A stretch of 64,000 bases of DNA from Leptobrachium leishanense (Eukaryota; Chordata; Amphibia; Anura; Megophryidae): positions 107,296,328-107,360,327 of the forward strand of contig CM019064.1 of assembly GCA_009667805.1 (NCBI GenBank), in the 5' to 3' direction. Below, one piece after another: positions 51,294 to 62,728 of this stretch (its first letter is position 1; each line of letters starts with the position of its first letter). A model generated the notes under the pieces. That model was not told the DNA's origin, did not search any database, and was given only the letters and a program-made list of their open reading frames with translations. The translations under genes were made by a program, and so were the position numbers.

Positions 51294-52300
51294 ATGGCCA
51301 CAGTCACAGAGACAGACTTCAGACGTAGATTACGAGAATGGCAGAACCAGCATAGTGGACCGATGACGGAACAGGTCCTGCTGGAAGAGAGTGCGAAGAT
51401 CCGTCTGATGATGTGGTGGAAAGCTCTTCATGCCGAGCGAATGTACAATGGCAAAATGATCCCCTTGGGCTACGTGAGGTACGAGATAATATTGGAGAGT
51501 CGTATGGTGGGCCTGGGAGAAGAGCCACCAGAAGAGGATGTGCAGGAGCTCCGCAGACTGATTCTGAAGGAAATGGCACTAGAGGAAAGATACAGAGCCC
51601 TCCGATGGTATGCGGCAAAAGTGTACCCCTGGCTAGCGGATGACAGCCCGACGGAAGGCTATGGCTACGGCAGCCTGGGGCTGTTACATGAGAAGCTAGT
51701 GGAGGATCCAGATTTCGGGAGTGAATCGGAGTGGCGTCTGGAGGATATCTTGTAGTGCAGAGAGAGAGAGATGGAGCTCTCTGGTGACGTTTTGTTCCAG
51801 GAGGATGTGGAATTCCTTGGTGTCCAGGAATGGGAGCTGGAAATAGCCTACAAGACATTGTTAGAGTCCAATAAACAGCTAGGCTTGGCTCCCTTTGGCT
51901 GGGTCGACCTAGAAAGACCAGCAGACACACAGGCCAGTGGGCAGAGTGCCAGTAGTTTCTGCCCAGCAAGTGCGGCAATGTTGGAGCTTCAAGAGGAGGA
52001 GGAAGGTCAGAGGTGCCCCCAGATGGTGGACACAGAGAATAACGATTTTATTGACATTTCCATCGAGGAGGAACAGCTACAGGGGGACTGCCAAGCAATG
52101 CTAGATTACGATCAGCAACTGGGCTCAGAGTTTATGCCCCTAGAGCAGCAAATTTCCCTAGAAGAAGAGGCTGCGGTCCTTCCCACGAAGCCCGGAAGAT
52201 GTGGGGCAGTTGGCCCAGATTCAACGTTTGTATCGGCAGGCGCTCCAGCGCTTACGGATTATCATTTATGTACGGGGAGCGGAACCCCAACCCAGCGGAA
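51294..52300 (+). pseudogene. Gag-like region, truncated
   Basis: The first ORF (51294-51755, 153 residues) starts at the first ATG about 80 bp after the primer-binding site. It is charged and helical, ending SESEWRLEDIL. A TAG at 51753-51755 interrupts it. The same frame continues for another ~140 residues (CREREMELSGDVLF onward). Near 52190 the likely reading shifts to another frame (DVGQLAQIQRLYRQALQRL) and then enters the minisatellite at 52310. I see no zinc knuckle, protease or RT. Gag identity rests on its place after an LTR and primer-binding site, not on a recognised domain. Confidence 0.55.
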
Positions 52301-52309
52301 AAGCTGGCA

Positions 52310-52830
52310 TTGCTCTGCCCCCCAGCTCATGGATATATTGCCCCAGCTCTGCCCCCCCAGCTCATGGATATATTGCCCCAGCTCTGCCCCCAGCTCATGG
52401 ATATATTGCCCCAGCTCATGGATATATTGCCCCAGCTCTGCCCCCCAGCTCATGGATATATTGCCCCAGCTCTGCCCGCCAGCTCATGGATATATTGCCC
52501 CAGCTCTGCCCCCCCAGCTCATGGATATATTGCCCCAGCTCTGCCCCCCAGCTCATGGATATATTGCCCCAGCTCTGCCCCCCAGCTCATGGATATATTG
52601 CCCCAGCTCTGCCCCCCAGCTCATGGATATGCCCCAGCTCATGGATATATTGCCCCAGCTCTGCCCCCCAGCTCATGGATATATTGCCCCAGCTCTGCCC
52701 CCCAGCTCATGGATATATTGCCCCAGCTCTGCCCCCCCAGCTCATGGATATATTGCCCCAGCTCTGCCCCCCAGCTCATGGATATATTGCCCCAGCTCTG
52801 CCCCCCAGCTCATGGATATACTGCCCCAGC
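52310..52830. repeat. Minisatellite, ~33-bp unit
   Basis: About 15 units around AGCTCATGGATATATTGCCC followed by CAGCTCTGCCCCCC. On the complement the core GAGCTGGGGCAATATATCCA is the same as in the array at 25390-26190. Confidence 0.95.
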
Positions 52831-53175
52831 CCAGCTCTTACCTGCTCAGGGGGGCCCCAGGCCCAGGGCAGGCTCCGCCGGCATCTTGTCCTCCTTGGCG
52901 AGCAGCCGCTGGAAACCTCCAGCTTGGCCGCTCGCTGGAAACCACCTGATCAGCGCGAGGTCTCGTGCGCTGGTCAGGTGGTTTCTCTCCCACGTGAGCG
53001 GCCAAGCTGCATGTCAGCGGCCGCTCGCGTAGGGAGAGGGACGGCCAGCGCGCGGCTCCCAGATTCCGGTGCTTTTTGCCGGAATCTGGCGGCGGCGCTG
53101 GGCCCCCCTCCAATGGCGGAGTGCCAAGGCCCGGTCACAACTGCGACCGCTGTGACCCTGGTACTTCCGCCACTG
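52831..53175. repeat. GC-rich hairpin region ending in a hAT-type terminus
   Basis: Contains stems such as CTTGGCCGCTCGCTGGAAACC...GTGAGCGGCCAAG and CACCTGATCAGCGCGAG...GCGCTGGTCAGGTG. The right end, read inward, is CAGTGGCGGAAGTACC, a classic hAT-type terminus. The left partner was not found. It may belong to one element together with the adjacent minisatellite. Confidence 0.55.
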
Positions 53176-53571
53176 CCAAGGGCCCATTGTTCTCTGTGGC
53201 ACACTGTTCAATAATCACTCATCTTAGATTACCAAATCACACAATAACAATAGCTCATGGTCAGTGTTACGGATCTTGGTACCCCAGATGCCCCTTTCCG
53301 CTGAACCAGGAGGTGATCATACCCCCACAGAATAGACAACACATAGACTGTGAGATGATCCTTGCCTATTGAACACCAAAACTCAGAATGCTTTATTCTG
53401 GCTCAACAGTTACAGCCATTTCAAAAGTAAGACACGCCTCTGCGTTCCCCATTTCAAAACATCCCCTCCCCCACACACAATGCCCTGGGTCCCAGACAAA
53501 AGAAAGGCTGTGATATCCAGTTCAAAACAGTTTCTGGTGGAGAGGGGGGAGTGGAAGAAGACAAATGGTTA

Positions 53572-53692
53572 GATTGTAAGCTCTTGAGCAGGGTCCTCTC
53601 CTACTGTTCTGTGTGTCCAACTTGCATGCACATGGCTATTCTGGCTTACCCATTGTACAGCACCACGGAACTTGTTAGTGCTTTATAAAAAA
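53572..53692 (+). repeat. SINE/LINE 3'-type repeat
   Basis: Contains GATTGTAAGCTCTTGAGCAG and TTGTACAGCACCACGGAA followed by GTGCTTTATAA, phrases I recall from a widespread vertebrate repeat. An inverted relative lies at 58070-58680. Confidence 0.6.
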
Positions 53693-54193
53693 AAACATGG
53701 AACTGCAACTGTTACAGACAGCTTCAAACAGCAGCTATATACAGAGGAATAAAAAATCGAACTCACATTGCTGTGGCCGTTCTTTCACAGTCAGGCAATA
53801 ATTATCGTACCTTACGCTATCCATCCACTCTTACTGGAATAGGGACTAACAGCTAATAGACCCAAGCAAAATAATCAGGGTGAATATCAGCAAACAGTGT
53901 ACAAATTGGCTTGAAGGAAAACATTTAACAGCATGACTATATATGCACAAATACATATGTATCACAAACACGTTATTATAACTAAATCACAATATTGATT
54001 ATTATAATGTTTATAAGCGGAATACTGCATATAGTGCTTTTACACCTATTATTTATCCTCTGCTTTCATTAGTGACGTTGAATATCAATATGCGAATTCC
54101 TATGAGATACAGGAAGTATATGATGATAATGTAAATCCTAGCATAAGATCAATATTACATTGCATGCCATTTTTCTCAGTCAAATCCATCATA
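53693..54193. other. No recognised feature
   Basis: AT-rich sequence with nothing supported. Confidence 0.4.
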
Positions 54194-54201
54194 GAAGCTT
54201 A

Positions 54202-55272
54202 TAGACATGTGCATTCGTTTTAGTACTAAAACGATTTAGTCAGAATTTTGGGATAATTTAGTTTTAGTATGACTCAAGAGAAACGAAACTGCTCAGTACA
54301 AAAAATGAAAGAAACTAAAATAAAATGCACTACATTTTAGTTTCAGTCCTTTTTGTGATATTACATTGATGAGTGAAGGAGACCAGCAATGAAGAATGCA
54401 ACATCGCAACATCCGAAGATCTGCACCCTCCACATGCCAATGCAGTAGGATGTTCTATACAGAGAGTGGCATTAATTAATGCAGGAGGATGTTCTATACA
54501 TTATACAGAGAGGGGTATTAATGCTATATACATTATACAGAGAAAGGTATAAATTGAGGAGGATGTTCTATACAGAGAGGGACATTAATTAATTCAGGAG
54601 GATGTTCTATACATTATACAGAGAGGGGTATTAATTAATGCAGGAGGATGTTCTAAACATTAAACAGAGAGGATCCTTTTTTTTCAGCCCTTTAAATCCA
54701 GTGGCTGTGAGCGCTGAGATCGGCTGCTTGTTACATTATCTCTCAGTACAATGTATCAGGCTCAGTTGTTACAGTAACTGACTGTAACAGCGCTCAGAGT
54801 TTCATTAAAACAAGGAAATAATATTGTTCTAACCTCTTATATATGAAAATATTATTTACTAGTTTTACTGAAACTCTGAGCGCTGTGATGAGCAGCAGTC
54901 AGTTACTGTAACAGCTTTGCCTGACACGGGGCAGTATTCCAATGTTGGTGTTAACTTAACCAGAGCTGTTGTAAACTGAAAACCTCCATTGGCTATAATG
55001 GCTCTGGGAAGTTTACAACAGCTCTGGTTATGTTAGCACCAACTATGTAATATGGCCCACATTGTGCTGAGAGGGAGAGATACTGTAACAAGCAGCGATC
55101 TCAGCCCTCTGAGGAGCCACTGAAATAGTAATTGTATCCATTGGTTTTCGGATGAATGAAATTAGTTTTCATACTAAAGAACTGAAAACGAATTTCTTTA
55201 GTAACTAAATAAATTGCATTTTAGGACTAATCCATTAGTTCAAAACGAAATTTTGTGCTGTGCACATGTCTA
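54202..55272. mobile_element. Non-autonomous hAT, TAGACATGTGCA family
   Basis: 1071 bp with ends TAGACATGTGCA on both sides (inverted) and a perfect 8-bp duplication GAAGCTTA (54194-54201 and 55273-55280). The interior has a ~60-bp minisatellite around GGAGGATGTTCTATACA (54440-54670) and an inverted pair around CTCAGAGTTTCATT...AAACTCTGAG. A nested foldback MITE lies at about 54933-55059. No transposase. Confidence 0.9.
54933..55059. mobile_element. Foldback MITE, copy 3 (Harbinger-like)
   Basis: Same hairpin as the copies at 3620 and 44969 (TTAACCAGAGCTGTTGTAAA arm), inserted in the hAT at 54202. Confidence 0.82.
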
Positions 55273-55280
55273 GAAGCTTA

Positions 55281-56800
55281 TAAATGTTCAATACTTTTGT
55301 CAGTTCAGATCTGGCACAATGTGAGATATTTTCTTGATGTAGTGCTTTATAGGATGCATGACACAAGCAGATGGCACCATAGAATACCAGCTTGTTGTTG
55401 AATACCACAATATGTGATATCAGTAATGAGAATTTTCTCAGAAAAAAAGAAAGTCAGAAAAACATAGGTATTCAATAAAATCTCCAAATGATCACATACT
55501 GGATATCATAAAGGAAGATACTGCGAGGCTTCTGCGTTCAAAGACAAAGCGTATAAAAATAATGAACTTGGAAGCGAATAAAAATCCGTTTAAGAGACAT
55601 GGCCACACGACCATTGGGCAGATGGCACAAAGGGATTAAGTAATTTATTAGACAGTTTGAATCCATTGCTGCATGCCTCAGATGTTTATCTTTACGGTCC
55701 ATGCCCCTAGTGGTGGCTGCCTCGTTTTTTATTTCTAACTTACATCTGTGATAAGAGTTGGCTGCACTTGCAGTTTTTCATGCAATTATATAATGACATG
55801 CTGATATTTATAGGATAAAAATCATGACAGCTTTGACTAAAATGATGATTTTTACCGTGTTCAAGTTCTTAGCTAGAAAATGAGAACATAATTTAAGTTG
55901 GCAGTCTTGACACCCTGTAGACAGAAAGAATTGTTGTGGGGAGTAGAGAATGCCTGTACAAATCCTTTATTGCGCCAAAAAACGAGAAGTACATTTTTGA
56001 AAATGTGTCTTCATGATTAGTTGTTATGGATGGGAGCTCAGTTCTCTCTTTTTAAGCATTTTTTTCCCCAGACTTTTTTATTTTTCTGCTGCAGATTCAC
56101 AAGAATTAACTTTTCTGTCCAGAAAATGAAGCCTTGTGTACAGTTTTTTTTTTTTTTTTTATGAGATGTACAGGGCCTAGATTACACTGTGTTAGTATAT
56201 TTGGTTTATTTCAATGTTATATAAACCAGTGTTGATTTAGTTGACTAATAATTTTTGTCATCAACTGCATTATTTCAGTGACCTAAACTAGACTATAATT
56301 AATTTATGATGACTTAAACTATGATGAAAATCGATTCACATTCTCATCGACTAATAAAAACTATAGGAAAATGTTGCACCGGGACGTTGAAAGGCTCTGC
56401 GGAAGAGCACGTAGAACTATTTGTTTTCAGTGTTCTGCATCATGACACCCTCTTCACCATGGGGATATGAGATATGTTTTAAATATTTTAGGATATTTAA
56501 ATTAATGTGTTAATTTGTGTGGCAAAAGCAAAATCACGTAACACCAGAGTTTAAGAGCTGTTGTCCTTTACTGAACCAATGTCATTTTGCACCAAGATCA
56601 ACCACTAAAGGTACACTGAAGCACTAAAGCTCAATTTGCCAAAGAGTGCCTCTGGCAGGGATCAAGTCCTAAAAAAAGGACTATAGGAACTCACCAAGTT
56701 TTCTGTCCCTCAATTACCAATTATCTTCTCACACGTGACAGAAAAACACACTCAAATCTGATATATTTATGTATATATAACGAATTTAGCAAAAATATAT
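55281..56800. other. No recognised feature
   Basis: AT-rich, with a T run at 56143-56160. No supported gene or repeat. Confidence 0.4.
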
Positions 56801-57480
56801 GATAAATCAAATACTTATTGTGACTTAACAGGAAAGATGTGGTTGAACACATGATTACAAGCTTTCTAGTGTATGGGACCAAAAGGAACTCAGTTTCCTC
56901 TAGTCACGTATCTCCGGCACCCAGCAGCCTCCTCCACGCTGCTCGCTGGCCGGATGAAATCCATGCCAGCGCCGATCACGTGACGCTCAGAGGCAGGGCA
57001 CGTTAGGAAAAAGCGCCGATCCGGTATATAAACCCTTGACTCAGTCCAGACCAGCGTGCTGTCGTGTTCTCACACTCCCTCGGTGCTCCAAGCGTTCTCT
57101 AACTAAATTATCGCTGTGTTTGACCTCTGGCTTTTACAATCGACTACTCTGGTGTTTTGACCTCTGGCTTTGACAATCGATTACTCTGGCTTTTCTGGCC
57201 CCTGGCTCTGGCGATTGACTACTCTGGTGTTTTGAACACTGGTTCTGTATTATTGTTTATTCATGCATCTGACCCCTGGTTATCTAAATATTTATTTTAT
57301 ATATATTCCTTGTTTCTGTCCACATTCTCTATCTAACAGAGAAAAATCAAGAAAATTATCATTGGATTGGGGAGTCTTCCATGCCGACTGGTGGACCCTT
57401 GTGAGTGCCGCATATTCTCCTTATATTCTATCTAACTGAGCACTCTAAGGATCAGAGGATATAGGGTAACTCTACATAAA
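56801..57480 (+). repeat. LTR-like segment
   Basis: Its left part (56815-56905) is related to 37115-37260. A promoter-like GGTATATAAACCC lies at 57021. Downstream are 3-4 imperfect copies of GACCTCTGGCTTTNACAATC with GACTACTCTGG (57120-57240), a pattern I associate with gypsy-type LTRs of frogs. The ends are not defined. Confidence 0.4.
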
Positions 57481-58069
57481 GGGATCTGCTTTCATATATC
57501 CATGGGGAATCCATTACACCTCTGCAAAATTAGTGCAGGAACTCCGTTCCTACGTGTTCCTCCTGAACTGACCCCTGGTCTCCTGTGTTCTGTTATGAGA
57601 CACAAGTCTCTCATAATCTAGTGCATTGATTGCATTACCTGGTCAGGAATGTACTGTACTGTAATTTCCTGACCAAAATGCTGATTAATGAAGCTGACTG
57701 ACAACTTCCTGGTCGGGGACACTTTGTTTACCAGGCTCTTTAAAAATATAATTTTAAGTACATTGATTTGTCATAGTGCCATTTTAAGTACTTCTTTAGT
57801 TCCTAAATTTTGTTTCTCAGGGATAAGAATACACTTTTTACCATCACGTTAATTTTTGATAATCTTTTTTTTTCTTTTTACTTCTTTCATGTTTTATGTT
57901 TGAGAAAGTTTGATACCATAAAATCTGCTTATTGAATACTACACATGCCTGTTTTACAGACATCCGTTTCTTTCCAGTTTAAGAGTCATTTAGTTAAACC
58001 TAGACATCTTAAAGGCTGGTAATATGCTTTCCTGCCCCTTTCTTTCTATTTATACCTTCTTCTTATTGG
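57481..58069. other. No recognised feature
   Basis: Nothing supported. Confidence 0.4.
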
Positions 58070-58680
58070 TATTATTCTTTATTTATATAGTGCCAGCATA
58101 TTCCGCAGCGCTGAACAATGGGGATAATATAGACAGGAAGATAATCCATTGAGACTGAACAACATTTTTACAAACCAGAACAGGAGGAAATGAGGGCCCT
58201 ATTCCCAATTGGAAATTTACAATCTAGAAGGATTGGGCGTGGTAAATGGGAGGAGAGGACTGCAAGGTGAGAGTGATGGACTGGTTGGGGCAATGAGGTG
58301 TATTAGTGAGTGGGGTGATAGGCTTGCCTGAATAGGAATGTCTTAAAGGAGCATTTGAAGGAAGGGAAATTAGGGGAAAGTCTGACCGTACAAGGAAGAG
58401 CGTTCCAGAGGATGAGGGCTGTGCGTGAGAAGTCCTGCAGTCTATCATAGGAAGAGGTGATGCGGGGAGAAGCTAGGCGCAGGTCACTGTTTGACCTTAG
58501 GGAGTGGGCTGGGGTGTATTTGTTGTCTAATGGGGACAGTTAGTGGGGATCTGAGTCAGTGAGTTTTGTAGGTCAGGGTAAAATTTTTTAATTTAATTCT
58601 ACAGTGGATGGGGAACCAGTGAAGAGGATCACAGAGAGGAGCTGCAGAGACTAGTTAACAGTTTAGCTTGTGTCATGATA
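58070..58680 (-). repeat. Interspersed repeat, inverted relative of 53572
   Basis: Opens TTTATATAGTGCCAGCATAT then TCCGCAGCGCTGAACAATG, the complement of the tail type seen at 53572-53692. It continues with a long body (AGGAAGAGCGTTCCAGAGG). It is a known type of dispersed repeat in vertebrates as I remember it. No ORF is supported. Confidence 0.55.
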
Positions 58681-60040
58681 TGGGTAAGGAAAGAATCGGT
58701 GGCTATAGCAAGAGTAGGTTAAATTACATTTTCGAGGTCAGAAACTGACCAGGATGCAGATATTAATGAGAAATGGTATGTGTCACTGACTTCTATCTTT
58801 GACTTTGAAATGACTCAATATCTCAGTCGGAGATTAGAGAGAAAAAAGTGACGGGTATCAGAGTCAATATCAGAAATCGGACAGAAACACGATGTGACAC
58901 TGACTCTGGAATCTAGCAGTTGAGGGTGCCTTAAAATAGACATTGTACATTTAGTTTATGATGGGCAGACATCTAGCAAAATCATGAGCCCACTCAGAAA
59001 TGTAATGTTGCATATCATTTTTCCAATGTAATTATTTTAAACTTAAAGCTAGTGAATTTATTTTTCACCTTGTCATAACTCACTGTTCAGTGCATAGACC
59101 GTTTAGACACGTAGTCTATTTAACTGAGCATTTATAGCTCATGTGTCTAATACACTACAATTAGGATTCACATTGCTATGTTATGCGTACTTATAATATA
59201 GAAATGTTTTGCTTTTAACCTTATGTGAACCTGAACATTTCAAGTTGAATTCAAAACAAGATGAATTAATGAAATTGGATAAATTAAATGGATTTTTAGT
59301 GACATCACAGTGCAAGAATGATGCTATATTTCCATTTTTAACATCACTTGGTTAATCTTATGACTGGTGAGATTTTTGTTCTGTGGTTCACCAGAGTCTT
59401 TATCCATGTATTTATTTAATCCCTTGAGCTGTGCCAGACAGTGGATTGCTGATGGTCAGAATGAGTATAACTGAAAAATGACACAGGACAATTTTCTTTT
59501 GTTTTGTGCTTCAGGCAAAGTGCTACTGACAGCAAATAGAAATCAATGTAGTGTAATGAACCATCAGCTACATGCGTCAAAACGCCGTCCTCTCCACCCT
59601 TAACTGTCTTTCAGAAATAATGTCTGAATTATACATCCAGTATCCCTTTTCCCCTTCAGATTTATTACACCACAGGGATCTTTTTTTATCAATGTTTAAT
59701 AGTATTTATAGGATTTTATAAAATTTTTGTTTAACTAATCCTTAAAAAGTATTAAGATCTTTTTTTATGTTGAAGTTTAAGGTCTAACTTTATTATGCAA
59801 TGTACTATTAAGGTCGTGATGACAAGCAAAACATTTAAAAATATATTTCTTAAATCACATGTTTCGTAGCTGTAGATTAGATTTGAATTAAAGAACCATT
59901 TTTTGTGTTTTTTTACATGTGGTTTTTCTCACATAGTTATATAGTAGTTGTGTCGATTGATGTAAATATGATTTGTTTACTGTATGTATTGCGTATGTTG
60001 AGTTTAATATTAAGCAAATACTTTCACATTGAAACATTGT
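58681..60040. other. No recognised feature
   Basis: AT-rich and apparently unique sequence, without ORFs of note. Confidence 0.4.
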
Positions 60041-61380
60041 GGGCTCTATTAAAGGAACACTCTAATCAAAATTCCCCCCCCCCGTTTTTTAACATTAAAC
60101 TATACCTATTCCCTCAATAAATAGGTAGGGATTTTTTTTTTTAATGTAATACTTACCCTAAAATCCACTTGTTTCCAACGGCGTCTTTTTTTTTTTATAC
60201 TCTCCTCCCTTCTCTTCCGCTCCTGCCTTCTGACTTTCACTTGGCTAAGGTTTACGTGAGAAGCGAGCATGCGCACCTCTCACGTAAGCCAGCCAACCAG
60301 CAGGCTTCCCCCGGCTCCATCTTCTTGGATTAGTGTTGCGCGCAAGAGGATGCGCGCAACACTAATCCTCAGCCGCTGCCGCCAGCTACTGCAGCGAGTT
60401 GGAGACGTCATCGTGCTGAAAGCGCGATGACGTCTCCTACTCGGCAATAGTCGGCAGAAGCGGGAAATATGAATCCCGCTCTGCTGACTGACAGCTGGGA
60501 GGGCGGAGTAAAGTCCTCCGCGTCTCTCAGCTGGTTTCAGCTGGTTCAGCTGATCGGCTGAGCGGAGGGAGGGGGGACAGCCAAGGGCATACTCAGGGCA
60601 TCATGACCACCTAAAAAAGCTTAGGTGGTCATGTTGCCTAGAGTATCCCTTTAACTTATTCACGCAAACGTTAACGCATGCGCAAAAACGCATTAACACG
60701 AGGGGAAAAACCTTTCGCGCAGAACGTCGTATTACAATGTCCGTGCAAAAAATGCGCGTTAACGTCTACCTCTGGTGAACCTGCGCGAACCCTTTGCGAG
60801 CGTAATGTACGTTGCGTGTCCTATACTTAACATTGTGAGCGCAAATGCGTTTGTGCGCTGGTACGCGGATGGTATTACAATCTATGCGCAAATTTTAACG
60901 AACACAGTTTGCGCGCATAATTTTAACGTCTTTTAAAAGCTGGTGTTAATGGCAAATCTGAACGTCCTGGCCGAAACCAAATACACCAGTCCGAAAAAAA
61001 AAAATACAGCAAAGTATAGTTACACATTCTACGCATACCCAAACAATAAAATTGAGAGTTTGTGCTTGTTTTATTATTGCTGCAACATATATACTCAGAT
61101 TGATTTTAACAGGTGCAAAAACTTAATGGGAGACAATTGAGGTTCTTAATTCTGATTGGCTGGATCGCGTAAAAAAACAGTCCGCCCACCGATTTCTGCG
61201 CGCAGCGTTAATGCGTGTGCGTTTTTGCACGTCTTTTTTTCGCGCGTTATTTTTTGACGGATGGAAAAATGCGCTCGGATATTAATACCAATGTTAATTT
61301 ACACGCGTTAACGTTTAATGCTGCGCGCAAAAAATATAGCGCTGCGCGTGCGCTTTTGCGCGAAGCAGTTAATAGAGCCC
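60041..61380. mobile_element. GGGCTCTATTAA element, CpG/GCGCAAAA-rich
   Basis: Inverted ends GGGCTCTATTAACTTATTC and, inward from the right, GGGCTCTATTAACTGCTTC once the inner MITE is removed; both continue CGCAAA. The 5' and 3' interiors are full of GCGCAAAA, TTAACGC and TGCGCG words, unlike the AT-rich neighbourhood. No transposase and no clear target duplication were found. Confidence 0.7.
60053..60650. mobile_element. piggyBac-type MITE
   Basis: 598 bp flanked by TTAA (60049-60052 and 60651-60654). Ends AGGAACACTCTA and, inward from the right, AGGGATACTCTA. It contains the stems CACGTAAGCC, GTTGCGCGCAAGAGG and GACGTCATCGTGCTGAAAGC. Inserted in the TTAA of the outer element's terminal repeat. 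Confidence 0.85.
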
Positions 61381-62413
61381 AGTTACTTTACATAATAGAT
61401 CTTTAGTTGTAATTGTTTTATTTGTATAAGTATATATATTTATATATATATTTTAAAATGCTGTTTTTCAAAGTCCTCTAATGATTCTGATAAATACATT
61501 TCTAGGTAGCTATTAATACAATTCATTGACAGTGCCTGATGCGAATAGACAACACAGTGTCACTATTTTCGAACCTCACCTAGAGCACTTTATTTATTTT
61601 GACAATAAACATTACATGTGTTGTTTGACAAGTATAGAGCTGTATATATACCAACAACCACAGAATAATAGAGTGACAAGGATTGTAAAATTAAATTCAT
61701 TCATTTTTAGGATAATATACACAGGTTTAAGATATCAGTAATAAGGACTATGGCCGAATAAGAAATATTCAAACACTGGTGAGAGGTGAAAAAAAAATGA
61801 AACATTGAGTCTTAGGAATAAGGAAATATAGACTGTAACAAAATCTCAAAAGTCAACAAAGGCGGAACTATAATTATACAAATTAAATGGATGCCTAAGG
61901 CCTCTCTCATAAGGTGACCTTACATCATGACATTTGTATATATTGTTTATAAGTGGCACAACCCTTATTTCTCAGGAACCCTGGCCATTTTTGATGTTGG
62001 AGTCTTCTGATTTTCTGTATCTGGCCAGAATTCCAAAACTGGAAGGGAGGTTGGACAGGGCAGCCAGCAGCACCAGTGAGATACACTGTGGGAGACCCTA
62101 TAATAGACACTGGGCATCTCTTGCAAAACAAACAAGGTTTTAGCTTGATTGTGCCATTACAGAGGATTAATTTTCCATATGCAAATCAGCCTGCTCTCAC
62201 CTAGAAAGGGTGGCCAGTGCTGATTGCCAAGGACGTCATCCCTGCACGAGAGGTGCAGCAACCCCCGACAATCGTTTCAGCCTTATTGGGCCTCGTCAGG
62301 AGGGTATAGCTGACACCCCTCTAGGCACATCAAGCAAGGGGTCCACGTCTGGATGACCCTTTACAATTACAGTGAGAAACAAGGGGGGTGTTTGTGAGGG
62401 TCCTGAGAACGAG
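61381..62413. other. No recognised feature
   Basis: AT-rich; includes a (TA)n patch at 61425-61455. The 62270-62300 text GTTTCAGCCTTATTGGGCC resembles Penelope-like terminal text but is too short to call. Confidence 0.35.
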
Positions 62414-62480
62414 CCATACTTGAAAACGAGAGAAATCTCAATGTATCCTTCCTGGTAAAATCCTTTATAAATAAATAAAC
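62414..62480 (+). mobile_element. tRNA-type SINE, copy 4 (5'-truncated)
   Basis: Only the 3' body (ACTTGAAAACGAGAGAAATC to TTCCTGGTAAAATCC) is present, followed by an (ATAA)n tail. Opposite orientation to copies 1-3. Confidence 0.75.
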
Positions 62481-62728
62481 GAGCAACAGCACAATGGCCT
62501 GCTCTACTTCCTATTGTGCAGGAAGGAATGTTTAGACTTGGCACAACAATGAAAGCATCAGATAATAAAGTTAAATTCAATGCTCTCACTTATGCATGAA
62601 GAAGTGTGTATGTGGAGGGGTTTGGTAGTAAATTACAACGAATCCAGAAAAATCACATGTTTAATGTTAGTTGAGGTCCAGTGTGATTTTTTTATTTGAG
62701 ATGCTGTGTGTATATATATACCAACAAC

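Noticed and set aside
52199..53214. Long ORFs with WIYCPSSAP-type repeats
   Set aside because: Same cause. Only the part before 52300 may be gag-like.
58224..58448. 74-codon ORF
   Set aside because: Lies in a dispersed vertebrate-type repeat.
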